The notes: generated by a model from the letters alone, not told the origin. DNA of 12,107 nucleotides from an uncultured Ruminococcus sp. (GCA_946537565.1 CAMNFW010000045.1:1-12107); one strand, 5' to 3'. Positions 1 to 8,129 are shown, numbered from the stretch's first letter. Numbers and translations are program-made.

Positions 1-470
1 ATAAGGGCACGGGCGATAGCTACACGCTGCATCTGACCGCCGGACATCTGATTAGGTCTTTTATGAAGCTGATCACCGAGACCAACTTTTTCGAGCGCTT
101 CCTTAGCACGTCTTTTTCTTTCAGATTTAGAAACACCTGAAATAGTAAGAGCCAGCTCAACGTTAGCCAAAACAGTCTGGTGAGGAATAAGGTTATAGCT
201 CTGGAAGATAAAACCTATAGAGTGATTTCGATATGCATCCCAGTCTCTGTCACGATACTGTTTAGTTGATACTCCGTTAATGATAAGATCTCCGGATGTA
301 TAATGATCAAGTCCGCCAATTATGTTAAGCAAAGTAGTTTTACCGCAGCCGGAGTGACCGAGAATAGCAACGAATTCACTTTCACGGAAGGCTATGCTGA
401 CACCGTTCATAGCGTTGACAATATTCTCGCCCTGACCGTATTTTTTGGTGATGTCTTTTAGCTGAAGCAT
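1..470 (-). CDS. ABC transporter ATP-binding protein (MacB/LolD type), C-terminal part beyond window
   Basis: This is the first 156 codons of an ATPase that powers an ABC transporter at the cytoplasmic membrane. It begins MLQLKDITKKYGQG. Walker A is GHSGCGKT (residues 38-45), the Q-loop Gln is Q90 (FIFQSYNLIPHQTV), and the ABC signature is MSGGQMQR (142-149). Walker B, the D-loop and the H-loop lie beyond the left edge. The pattern GGLDxYTSGDLIING, followed by RDRDWDAYRNHSIGF, matches the MacB/LolD/FtsE-like branch. Clostridial members with this signature are often fused to a large FtsX-type permease, so the gene may continue into membrane segments; that is inference. The ATG at 470-468 is preceded by GGGAG about 8 nt upstream. 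It has its own promoter and a palindromic operator candidate, and follows the pbuG operon terminator. Substrate is unknown; export of a peptide, antibiotic or lipid, or action on the envelope, are all possible. Confidence 0.93.
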   Translation of the reverse strand, partial: MLQLKDITKKYGQGENIVNAMNGVSIAFRESEFVAILGHSGCGKTTLLNIIGGLDHYTSGDLIINGVSTKQYRDRDWDAYRNHSIGFIFQSYNLIPHQTVLANVELALTISGVSKSERKRRAKEALEKVGLGDQLHKRPNQMSGGQMQRVAIARAL

Positions 471-505
471 TGGATTCTCCCTTTCGTAATATGGTTTAAC
501 TTTAG

Positions 506-522
506 TGTGATAAATTATCACA
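506..522. promoter_or_regulatory. Perfect 17-bp palindrome, candidate operator of the ABC gene
   Basis: TGTGATAAATTATCACA has two perfect 8-bp arms around one central base. It lies just downstream of the -10 box at 529-534, covering about +1 to +17 of the predicted ABC transporter transcript. A repressor bound here would block initiation or early elongation. It resembles a CRP site, but the spacer between TGTGA and TCACA is 7 rather than 6, and Crp is not expected in clostridia. A GntR-, TetR- or MarR-type regulator is more likely (inference). Confidence 0.6.
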
Positions 523-528
523 AAATTC

Positions 529-557
529 ATTTTAGCATTTTGCCGGAAATTTGTCAA
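529..557 (-). promoter_or_regulatory. Sigma-A promoter of the ABC transporter gene
   Basis: Read on the minus strand, TTGACA (557-552) and TAAAAT (534-529) are separated by exactly 17 nt. The predicted start is near 522, giving a 5' leader of about 52 nt before the ATG at 470. The gene is therefore transcribed separately from the purine/homoserine operon that ends at 621. Confidence 0.8.
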
Positions 558-620
558 TAGCTTTGTTAAAATTTCATAAAGCGTTAATATGTTTTTTTGA
601 GGGGAAAAAAAGGGAGGAAA

Positions 621-646
621 GAAAAAACTCCCCAAAGCAGGGGAGT
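621..646 (-). terminator. Intrinsic terminator of the ACT-hom-hpt-pbuG operon
   Basis: On the minus strand the hairpin ACTCCCC-TGCTTT-GGGGAGT has a perfect 7-bp GC-rich stem and runs directly into TTTTTTC. It starts 18 nt after the permease stop codon. The plus-strand reading has no T tract after the hairpin, so it should work in one direction only. A nearly pure pyrimidine stretch continues downstream to about 600 and may extend the pause region. Confidence 0.88.
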
Positions 647-663
647 AAGATTTTAGACAACGA

Positions 664-2028
664 TCATAGGAATATGTATTTAAGAACAAAGAGGATGGCA
701 AGCAGATACATGATCGGGTTAATATTTTTAGCTTTACCGCAAACGAGGTTGATGATAACATAGGATATGATACCGAGAGAGATGCCCTCAGAAATGCTGT
801 AAAACAGAGGCATAGCGATAACGCACAGATAAGCCGGGACAGCCTCAGTGAAATTATCATTAGAGAATTTGATATCAGTGATAGTGCTGAACATCAGGAA
901 TCCGACGATAATGAGGGCAGGAGCAGTAGCGAAAGAAGGGATAGCGGTAAAAATCGGAGCGAAGAGCATTGAAGCGAGGAACAGAACAGCAGTAGTGAAG
1001 GAAGTGAGACCTGTTCTGCCGCCGGCAGCGACACCGGCAGAGGATTCCACGAAGGTAGTAGTAGTGGAAGTACCGAGAACAGCGCCGGCAGTAGTAGCGA
1101 CAGCGTCAGCCATAAGAGCGGGTTTGATCTTAGGGAGTTTGCCGTCCTTATCGAGCATATCGGCCTTAGTGCTGACACCGATGAGAGTGCCGAGGGTATC
1201 GAAGAGATCGACAAAGAGGAAAGAGAAAATAATAACGATAAAATTGAAGATACCGATACTGTTGAAATCGACATTAAAGCACTGACCGAAGGTATCACCG
1301 AGCTTAGAGAAATCTGTCATATGGAAGGTAGGGATAAGGGAATAGAAACCGTTATCCGGGTCAACGGTATAGATACCGGTGAGCTGACAGATGATACCGA
1401 GGATCCAGGTTCCGAAGATACCGATAAGAATAGAGCCTTTGAATTTTTTGATATACAGAACAGCGGTGCAGATGACGCCGATAAGAGCGAGAAGAGCACA
1501 GATACCGGCGGTGTGGAAGTTTTCACGGAAGCTGATAAGGGAGACCAGAGTAGAATCATTTCCCACAGCGAGACCGGCATTCTGCAAGCCGATGAAAGCG
1601 ATAAAGAGGCCTATACCGACTGACACAGCTTTTTTAAGTGTAAGCGGAATGGAATCGAAAATAGCTTCTCTGACTCTTGTAAGTGACAGAATGATAAAAA
1701 CAACACCTTCGATGAAAACAGCCAGAAGAGCGGCTTGCCAGGGATAACCCATAACACCGCAGACAGTGAAAGCCATGTAAGCGTTCAGACCCATACCGGC
1801 AGAGAGAGCGAAGGGGAGGTTAGCCATGAAAGCCATGCAGGCGGTACCGATAAAAGAGGCGAGACAGGTAGCGAGCAGCACAGCAGTGCTGTCCATGCCG
1901 GCGGCAGAAAGGATGCTGGGGTTAACAGCAAGGATATAAGCCATAGTCATGAAAGTAGTGATACCGGCAGCGATCTCAGTTTTAGCGGTAGTTTTGTTTT
2001 CGCTGAGTTTGAATAATTTTTCTAACAT
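664..2028 (-). CDS. pbuG: NCS2/AzgA-family purine permease (guanine/hypoxanthine)
   Basis: A membrane transporter of about 12 or more segments that imports purine bases with an ion gradient. Family marks, counting from the ATG: AAGITTFMTMAYILAVNPSIL near the N terminus, FALSAGMGLNAYMAF (73-87), FVDLFDTLGTLIG (272-284) and GTSTTTTFVESSAGVAAGGRTG (319-340). These are typical of the AzgA/PbuG/PbuO branch, not of uracil or xanthine NCS2 carriers. Length (454 aa) is normal. I chose ATG 2028-2026 because GAGG sits 7 nt before it, inside the last codons of hpt; a GTG two codons earlier (2034) overlaps the hpt stop as GTGA but has no ribosome binding site. The close coupling to hpt suggests that imported hypoxanthine or guanine is handed to salvage. 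Exact base specificity (adenine, guanine or hypoxanthine) cannot be read from the sequence, so the symbol is provisional. Confidence 0.93.
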   Translation of the reverse strand: MLEKLFKLSENKTTAKTEIAAGITTFMTMAYILAVNPSILSAAGMDSTAVLLATCLASFIGTACMAFMANLPFALSAGMGLNAYMAFTVCGVMGYPWQAALLAVFIEGVVFIILSLTRVREAIFDSIPLTLKKAVSVGIGLFIAFIGLQNAGLAVGNDSTLVSLISFRENFHTAGICALLALIGVICTAVLYIKKFKGSILIGIFGTWILGIICQLTGIYTVDPDNGFYSLIPTFHMTDFSKLGDTFGQCFNVDFNSIGIFNFIVIIFSFLFVDLFDTLGTLIGVSTKADMLDKDGKLPKIKPALMADAVATTAGAVLGTSTTTTFVESSAGVAAGGRTGLTSFTTAVLFLASMLFAPIFTAIPSFATAPALIIVGFLMFSTITDIKFSNDNFTEAVPAYLCVIAMPLFYSISEGISLGIISYVIINLVCGKAKNINPIMYLLAILFVLKYIFL

Positions 2029-2030
2029 TA

Positions 2031-2585
2031 TCACACCTCACTGTCATATTCTGCGATATAGGGGAGGTTTCTGTATAATTCGCCGTAATCAAGACCATAG
2101 CCGATGACGAAATGATCTGGGATTGTAAAAAGTGAGAGATCGGCATTAAGCTCGACCAATCTGCGTTCGGGCTTATCGAGAAGAGTGATCACTTTAAGAG
2201 AGATAGGGTTACGGGATTTAAGAAGCTTAATAACATCCTTGAGGGTCCTGCCGGTATCAATAATATCTTCGATAATGAAGACGCTGTACTTGCTGATATC
2301 CTGCTGAAGATCCATAGTGATGCTGACAATACCGGAAGAATTGGTACTTTCGTAGTAGCTTTTAGCGGCCATGAAGCCGATCTCGCAGGGGACAGATATT
2401 TCACGGCAAAGGTCGGCGAGAAAAACGAAAGAACCTTTGAGGATACTGACGAGAAGGATAGGTGTACCGTCATAGGAATCGTTGATAAATTTACCGGCGG
2501 TTTTAAGCTTATCTTTAATTTCATTTTCAGAAATGAGGATACGTTTTATTTTTTTGTTGAATTCATCGCAGTTTCTGATCTCCAT
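2031..2585 (-). CDS. hpt: Hypoxanthine-guanine phosphoribosyltransferase
   Basis: A cytoplasmic purine salvage enzyme that makes IMP or GMP from hypoxanthine or guanine plus PRPP, releasing pyrophosphate. The PRPP-binding signature VFIIEDIIDTGRTL is at 102-115 with acidic residues E106, D107 and D110. ILKGS (48-52) is the conserved pyrophosphate-binding loop, KSYYESTNSSG (75-85) is the mobile active-site loop, and FVIGYGLDYGELYRNLPYI (159-177) is the C-terminal base-recognition region of bacterial HPRTs. Length (184 aa) is standard. The start ATG at 2585-2583 has AGGAG 7 nt upstream. The gene begins 33 nt after the hom stop and its own stop falls 2 nt before the permease ATG, so hpt and permease are probably translationally coupled. 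It is not beside tilS/ftsH, the common place for hpt in bacilli. Confidence 0.97.
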   Translation of the reverse strand: MEIRNCDEFNKKIKRILISENEIKDKLKTAGKFINDSYDGTPILLVSILKGSFVFLADLCREISVPCEIGFMAAKSYYESTNSSGIVSITMDLQQDISKYSVFIIEDIIDTGRTLKDVIKLLKSRNPISLKVITLLDKPERRLVELNADLSLFTIPDHFVIGYGLDYGELYRNLPYIAEYDSEV

Positions 2586-2618
2586 AGCTTTACTCCTGTC
2601 ATAGTGTTATGTCAAAAA

Positions 2619-3812
2619 TTATTCCATTACTGGCAGATAAGCATAAGCCTTCATAGCGGCAGCTTTCTGGGCAGCATCATTCCAGGTGAGAGTATGATCA
2701 GTGATAAAGGAAGAGCCGTTATCGTCGGTATAAGCGCCTTCAGGGATATCGCAGCAGTCAGCAGGAACACGGAAGTACCAGCGTGCTTTAAGCTCATCGA
2801 CAGGAGCGATGAAGCTTGAATCCTGACTTGGCTCCCAGGACTGAGAAGCGACAGTAGAATGGCTTTTGGCGGTTTCGATAACATCGCCGAGAACAGCGCT
2901 GGCGGTGGGTAATTTACCGGCTCCTCTGCCGTAGAACATAGCCTGATCAATACCGTCTCCGTAAACGAGAACAGCATTGAAGACATCATTAACACCGGAC
3001 ATGATATTATCGTGGGGCACGAGCATAGGCATAACAGCCGGGAGGATCCTGCCGTCATCGAGTCTTCTGACGGAAGCAACGAGTTTTATGGCATTGCCGA
3101 GGATATCAGCAGCAGCCACATCAGCGAGATCAATTTCAGAAATACCCTTAGTGAAGACAGATTTAGGATAAACGTGTCTGCCGTAGACGAGGGAAGAAAT
3201 GATGCAGATCTTGCGGCAGGCATCATAGCCCTCAACATCAGCGGTGGGGTCTTTTTCGGCATAACCGAGTTCCTGAGCCATTTTGAGGGCATCAGAGAAG
3301 GTCATATTATCGTTATACATTTTAGTGAGAATAAAATTGGTAGTTCCATTGAGGATACCGGCGACTTTATTGATATCATTAGCGGCGAGACAGCGGTGGA
3401 GAGGGCGGATAATAGGGATAGCGCCGCCGACGCTTGCCTCAAAGAAGAAATTGCAGCCGTGAGCCTTAGCAGCGGCAAGGAGGATATCACCTTTTTCGGC
3501 GACGAGTTCCTTATTGGAAGTAGAAACGCTCTTGCCCTTATCGAGGCAGGCTTTGACGAAAGTGAAAGCGGGTTCAACGCCGCCCATGCACTCAGCAACG
3601 GAAGTGATCTCATCATCGTTGAGGATATCATTGAAATCCTTGGTAAATTTATCCTGATAAGGGAAATCAGGGAAATCTCTGAGATCGAGGATATACTTTA
3701 TATCCATTTCAGTGCCGGCACGCTTTTCGATACTTTTCTTATTTTTGTAGAAAAGCTCAACGACACCAGAGCCAACAACACCGTGACCCAAAACTGCGAA
3801 TTTAACTGACAT
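2619..3812 (-). CDS. hom: Homoserine dehydrogenase with atypical C-terminal tail
   Basis: Reduces aspartate-4-semialdehyde to homoserine with NAD(P)H, the branch point to threonine and methionine. Motifs: Rossmann GHGVVG (9-14), STSNKELVAEKG with conserved K101 (97-108), GILNGTTNFIL (152-162), and AEKDPTADVEGYDACRK (185-201) with the catalytic-type lysine K201. GRGAGKLPTASAVLGD (295-310) closes the catalytic part. In many bacterial Hom proteins a roughly 80-residue ACT domain follows and the total is about 430 aa. Here only about 55 residues follow (ARWYFRV at 343-349 to 397). They start like the first ACT strand but lack the usual PGVL ligand-site turn. The start ATG has GGAGG 7 nt upstream. 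The gene lies 18 nt after an ACT-domain gene, so feedback control may act through that partner (inference). Confidence 0.96.
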   Translation of the reverse strand: MSVKFAVLGHGVVGSGVVELFYKNKKSIEKRAGTEMDIKYILDLRDFPDFPYQDKFTKDFNDILNDDEITSVAECMGGVEPAFTFVKACLDKGKSVSTSNKELVAEKGDILLAAAKAHGCNFFFEASVGGAIPIIRPLHRCLAANDINKVAGILNGTTNFILTKMYNDNMTFSDALKMAQELGYAEKDPTADVEGYDACRKICIISSLVYGRHVYPKSVFTKGISEIDLADVAAADILGNAIKLVASVRRLDDGRILPAVMPMLVPHDNIMSGVNDVFNAVLVYGDGIDQAMFYGRGAGKLPTASAVLGDVIETAKSHSTVASQSWEPSQDSSFIAPVDELKARWYFRVPADCCDIPEGAYTDDNGSSFITDHTLTWNDAAQKAAAMKAYAYLPVME

Positions 3813-3830
3813 AAAAAAACCTCCGGGAAA

Positions 3831-4280
3831 TTATTCGGCAGAAAGAAGCTTAACTTCCAGCACGCCGTCAAGATCAGTGATAGAATTGAGTTTAGAAAGC
3901 TCGTCCGCATTTCCGCTGTCGCTGGTAAGTCTCAAAGAGATATTGACAGCAGCAGCACCGTCCACAGGGATACTCTGATTGACAGTCAGGATATTGGCAT
4001 GGAGGTCATGGAGAAAAACGAGGACGCTTGAAAGAACTCCTGGACTATCGTTGAGCAGCAGATACATATTGACAATTCTTCTGTTAAAAAGCTCCTCATA
4101 AGGAAAAACATAGTCCTTATACTTATAATAAGCGCTTCTGGAGATATCAACTCTTTTGCAGGCAGAGGCGAAGCTTTTCTCGTCCTTCTGAGCGATGAGT
4201 TTTTTTACTTCCAGGACTTTAGTGAAAACGTCGGGGAGTATTCTTGCATCGACAACAATGAGCTGTGAATTCTTATCCAT
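3831..4280 (-). CDS. ACT domain-containing protein, PheB/UPF0735 type
   Basis: A 149-aa protein with an N-terminal helical part (about 1-65, including a helix-turn-helix-like DISRSAYYKYKDYVFPYEE) and a C-terminal ACT domain (about 69-147). The ACT turn LNDSPGVLSSVLVFLHDL is clear at 76-93. ACT domains bind amino acids and act as feedback sensors. This family (COG4492, B. subtilis PheB-like) has no proven biochemical activity that I know of. It is the first gene of the operon, 18 nt before hom, whose own ACT-like tail is reduced, so it may sense threonine or another amino acid and control Hom, or act as a regulator (inference). The ATG at 4280-4278 has AAGGTG 7 nt upstream. The name pheB would mislead here because no pheA is adjacent. 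Confidence 0.9.
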   Translation of the reverse strand: MDKNSQLIVVDARILPDVFTKVLEVKKLIAQKDEKSFASACKRVDISRSAYYKYKDYVFPYEELFNRRIVNMYLLLNDSPGVLSSVLVFLHDLHANILTVNQSIPVDGAAAVNISLRLTSDSGNADELSKLNSITDLDGVLEVKLLSAE

Positions 4281-4307
4281 AGCATATCACCTTAAAAAAT
4301 AATAATC

Positions 4308-4324
4308 GTCCGCCGCTGGCGAAC
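4308..4324 (-). other. GC-rich leader hairpin of the ACT-hom-hpt-pbuG mRNA
   Basis: On the minus strand GTTCGCC-AGC-GGCGGAC forms a 7-bp stem (one G-U pair) in an otherwise AT-rich leader of about 57 nt. It is followed by a U-rich run ending in six U about 7 nt after the stem, then the AAGGTG ribosome binding site. It could be a weak attenuator or a 5' stabiliser. It is too small for a T-box or a known purine riboswitch. Confidence 0.45.
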
Positions 4325-4343
4325 AACTGTACATTACATAATT

Positions 4344-4372
4344 ACTATAACACTTTTCGACAGATTTGTCAA
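4344..4372 (-). promoter_or_regulatory. Sigma-A promoter of the ACT-hom-hpt-pbuG operon
   Basis: On the minus strand TTGACA (4372-4367) and TATAGT (4349-4344) are 17 nt apart. The predicted start is near 4337, 57 nt before the ACT gene ATG. No other promoter of this quality was seen inside the four-gene cluster, and one terminator closes it at 621-646, which supports a single transcript. Confidence 0.85.
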
Positions 4373-4527
4373 GGGTTAAAGCAAGATAAATTTTCGCAGT
4401 TTAAATTGGCTGAGTGGAAGGGGGATAACAGCGAAAGAATGGGGAAAACAGCAGATACGGGGTGAGCAATATATAATTTTGCATATGATTATTTCATAAT
4501 ATATATAAATTTTTTCATATCATTTAC
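4373..4527. other. AT-rich divergent intergenic segment with no gene
   Basis: This is the outer part of the spacer between the two divergent operons. It has a G/A-rich stretch (about 4410-4470) followed by a strongly AT-rich tract (about 4470-4520) with repeated TATA-like steps. No ribosome binding site with an open frame, no tRNA fold and no repeat array was seen. The AT-rich tract sits directly upstream of the plus-strand -35 box at 4528 and could act as an UP element (inference). Confidence 0.5.
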
Positions 4528-4556
4528 TTGACAATGGAATTGAATTCTGATATAAT
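4528..4556 (+). promoter_or_regulatory. Distal promoter P1 upstream of the V-ATPase operon
   Basis: TTGACA (4528-4533) and TATAAT (4551-4556) are both perfect consensus, with a 17-nt spacer and a TGA extended -10 element. Predicted start is near 4563. The transcript would meet a terminator-like hairpin within about 50 nt. ATTCTGA (4544-4550) and TCAGAAT (4564-4570) flank the -10 box as an inverted repeat, a possible operator. Confidence 0.85.
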
Positions 4557-4562
4557 CAAATA

Positions 4563-4622
4563 GTCAGAATAAAATTCTGCAAGGGAGCTGTCTGTAGGAG
4601 ATCGCTCCTTTTTTGTATTTTT
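4563..4622 (+). ncRNA. Candidate short structured RNA or attenuator ending in a terminator
   Basis: From the predicted P1 start the RNA first forms CAGAAT-AAA-ATTCTG (4565-4579). Then come two mutually exclusive hairpins sharing the same 3' arm: AAGGGAGC (4581-4588) with GCTCCTTT (4604-4611, one G-U pair), or AGGAG-ATCG-CTCCT (4596-4609). Either is followed by T-rich sequence (TTTTTTGTATTTTT). TCTG at 4591-4594 in the loop could also pair with CAGA at 4565-4568 as a pseudoknot. This could be a 50-nt sRNA, or a small ligand-responsive leader controlling read-through into the ntp operon. No class is recognised with certainty. Confidence 0.45.
4596..4614 (+). terminator. Intrinsic terminator-like hairpin between P1 and P2
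   Basis: AGGAG-ATCG-CTCCT is a 5-bp stem with a tetraloop followed by TTTTT, G and a further T-rich run. A longer alternative stem starts at 4581. It lies downstream of P1 and upstream of P2, so it should cut P1 transcripts but leave P2 transcripts untouched. Confidence 0.6.
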
Positions 4623-4663
4623 CAAAAGAAAATGGAGGCTGGTCACATTTGGGAATAAAAGTA

Positions 4664-4692
4664 TTGACAAATGTAAAATTGTGTGATATAAT
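4664..4692 (+). promoter_or_regulatory. Main promoter P2 of the V-ATPase operon
   Basis: TTGACA (4664-4669) and TATAAT (4687-4692) are perfect consensus boxes with a 17-nt spacer and a TGA extended -10 element. The predicted start is near 4699, about 35 nt before the first ATG at 4734. This should be one of the strongest housekeeping promoters possible unless it is repressed. Confidence 0.9.
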
Positions 4693-4698
4693 ATTCAA

Positions 4699-4717
4699 AA
4701 ATGACCAACAGTCATTT
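4699..4717 (+). repeat. 7+7-bp palindrome at the predicted V-ATPase mRNA start
   Basis: AAATGAC-CAACA-GTCATTT has perfect 7-bp arms and a 5-nt loop. It begins at the predicted P2 start and ends 3 nt before the GAGGAGGG ribosome binding site. It could be an operator in DNA or a 5' stem-loop in RNA that stabilises the message or tunes translation of the first gene. Confidence 0.55.
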
Positions 4718-4733
4718 AGCGAGGAGGGATAGA

Positions 4734-5045
4734 ATGGCATCAGAAGCAGTAAAAAAAGTTCTTGCTGCCGAAGAGGACGCTGATAAAGCAATATCAGCAG
4801 CCCGGGCAAAAAGCAGTGAGATCATAACCTCAGCTGAAAGTCAGGCTGCTGTAGCTGTTCAGAAGCGGATCAGTGATGCAAAGGCTGAGGCTGACAAAAT
4901 AAGGACGAATAACAAAAAGAAGCTTGAAGAGTATTCGTCAGCTGCGGAGGCAGAATGCAATAAGAAAATATCGCAGATCCGCAGCAGTGCTGAAAAAAAT
5001 GCAGATAAGGCTGCACAGCTCATAATAGAGGAATTTTTCAGCTGA
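4734..5045 (+). CDS. ntpF: V-type ATPase subunit G/H (peripheral stalk coil)
   Basis: A 103-aa, highly charged, Ala/Lys/Glu-rich protein that is almost entirely predicted coiled coil (MASEAVKKVLAAEEDADKAI onward), with no membrane segment. In V/A-ATPases this subunit pairs with subunit E to form the peripheral stalk that holds the A3B3 head still against the membrane motor. It is the first gene of the operon, as ntpF is in Enterococcus hirae. I start at ATG 4734 because GGAGG (4723-4727) lies 6 nt upstream. An in-frame ATG at 4701 falls at the predicted transcription start, inside the palindrome, and has no ribosome binding site. Sequence alone is weak evidence in such low-complexity coils; the operon position decides the call. 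Confidence 0.88.
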   Translation: MASEAVKKVLAAEEDADKAISAARAKSSEIITSAESQAAVAVQKRISDAKAEADKIRTNNKKKLEEYSSAAEAECNKKISQIRSSAEKNADKAAQLIIEEFFS

Positions 5046-5067
5046 ATAAAGGGAGTGATATAATCAA

Positions 5068-7510
<2,443 letters not shown>

Positions 7511-7526
7511 GAACGGAGGTGCGGAG

Positions 7527-8120
7527 ATGGCAGGAATTGATGAGATCCTGAACATAATTGATTCCCAGAAAAAACAGACCGAGAGCAGTATAATCAGATC
7601 TGCTCAGAAAAAAGCTGATGCAATAATAATGGAAGGCAGAGAAAAGGCAGACAGAGCCTTCGATGAGCATCTTAAGAAGCTTGAACAGCAGATTGCCAGA
7701 GACTATGAAAATGCCTGTAATTCAGTAGATTCTGATATGAAGCGCCGGGTGCTTAAGGCGAGAGTAGAGTGTATCAATGAGGTCATAGAGAAAACTGCTC
7801 AGAAGCTGCATGAGCTTCCGGATGAAGAATATTTCGGGCTGATCGAAAGGCTGGCAGTGAAGAATCTTAAAGCCGGAGAAGGCGTGATAGCATTTTCTGA
7901 AAGTGACCTTAAGCGTATTCCGGAAGGCTTTGAAAAAAAGCTTAGTGCAGCAGCAGTTTCAGCCGGCGGCAGCATTAAAATATCAGAAACGCCAGCTGAT
8001 ATAGAAGACGGGTTCATACTTAGTTATGGACTGATCTCAGAGAATTGCAGTTTCCGGGCGATAATCGAATCTGAGAAGGAAAGCATAAGAGACAGAGCAG
8101 CCAGTGTACTTTTCGGGTAG
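7527..8120 (+). CDS. ntpE: V-type ATPase subunit E (peripheral stalk)
   Basis: A 197-aa soluble stalk protein. The N-terminal half (about 5-95) is a charged coiled coil (LNIIDSQKKQTESSIIRSAQ and onward) that pairs with the G/H coil. The C-terminal half (about 100-197) is the globular domain that binds the B subunit, ending in the family-like DGFILSYGLISENCSFRAI region. The ATG at 7527 has GGAGG 7 nt upstream and follows the ntpK stop by 16 nt. The stop TAG at 8118-8120 is almost contiguous with ntpC. Its identity rests on domain architecture, length and operon position. Confidence 0.92.
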   Translation: MAGIDEILNIIDSQKKQTESSIIRSAQKKADAIIMEGREKADRAFDEHLKKLEQQIARDYENACNSVDSDMKRRVLKARVECINEVIEKTAQKLHELPDEEYFGLIERLAVKNLKAGEGVIAFSESDLKRIPEGFEKKLSAAAVSAGGSIKISETPADIEDGFILSYGLISENCSFRAIIESEKESIRDRAASVLFG

Positions 8121-8129
8121 GTGAAGGAT

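Noticed and set aside
506..522. CRP/FNR binding site
   Set aside because: The TGTGA-TCACA spacer is 7, not 6, and the palindrome lies downstream of the -10 box where an activator would not be expected.
621..646. Bidirectional terminator
   Set aside because: The plus-strand reading is followed by AAGATTTTAG, not a T tract, and no plus-strand gene ends here.
551..763. 70-codon plus-strand frame across the ABC promoter, terminator and permease end
   Set aside because: It crosses a well-supported promoter and terminator on the other strand and runs into the permease gene.
848..2016. Several plus-strand open frames of 90-145 codons antisense to the purine permease
   Set aside because: Low-complexity products (runs of A/V/P or S/D/E) mirroring membrane-protein codons on the other strand; no ribosome binding sites or operon context.
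3012..3809. 265-codon open frame on the plus strand, antisense to hom
   Set aside because: It lies wholly inside a clear homoserine dehydrogenase, has no convincing ribosome binding site, and its product looks like no known family. Long antisense frames here follow from the codon bias of the minus-strand genes.
4281..4337. T-box, threonine attenuator or purine riboswitch in the hom-hpt leader
   Set aside because: The leader is only about 57 nt, has no T-box core or anticodon-bearing stem, no run of Thr/Ile codons, and no purine aptamer junction sequences.
4564..4809. 81-codon minus-strand frame over the V-ATPase promoters
   Set aside because: It overlaps the ntpF coding region, both promoters and the terminator hairpin; no ribosome binding site of its own.
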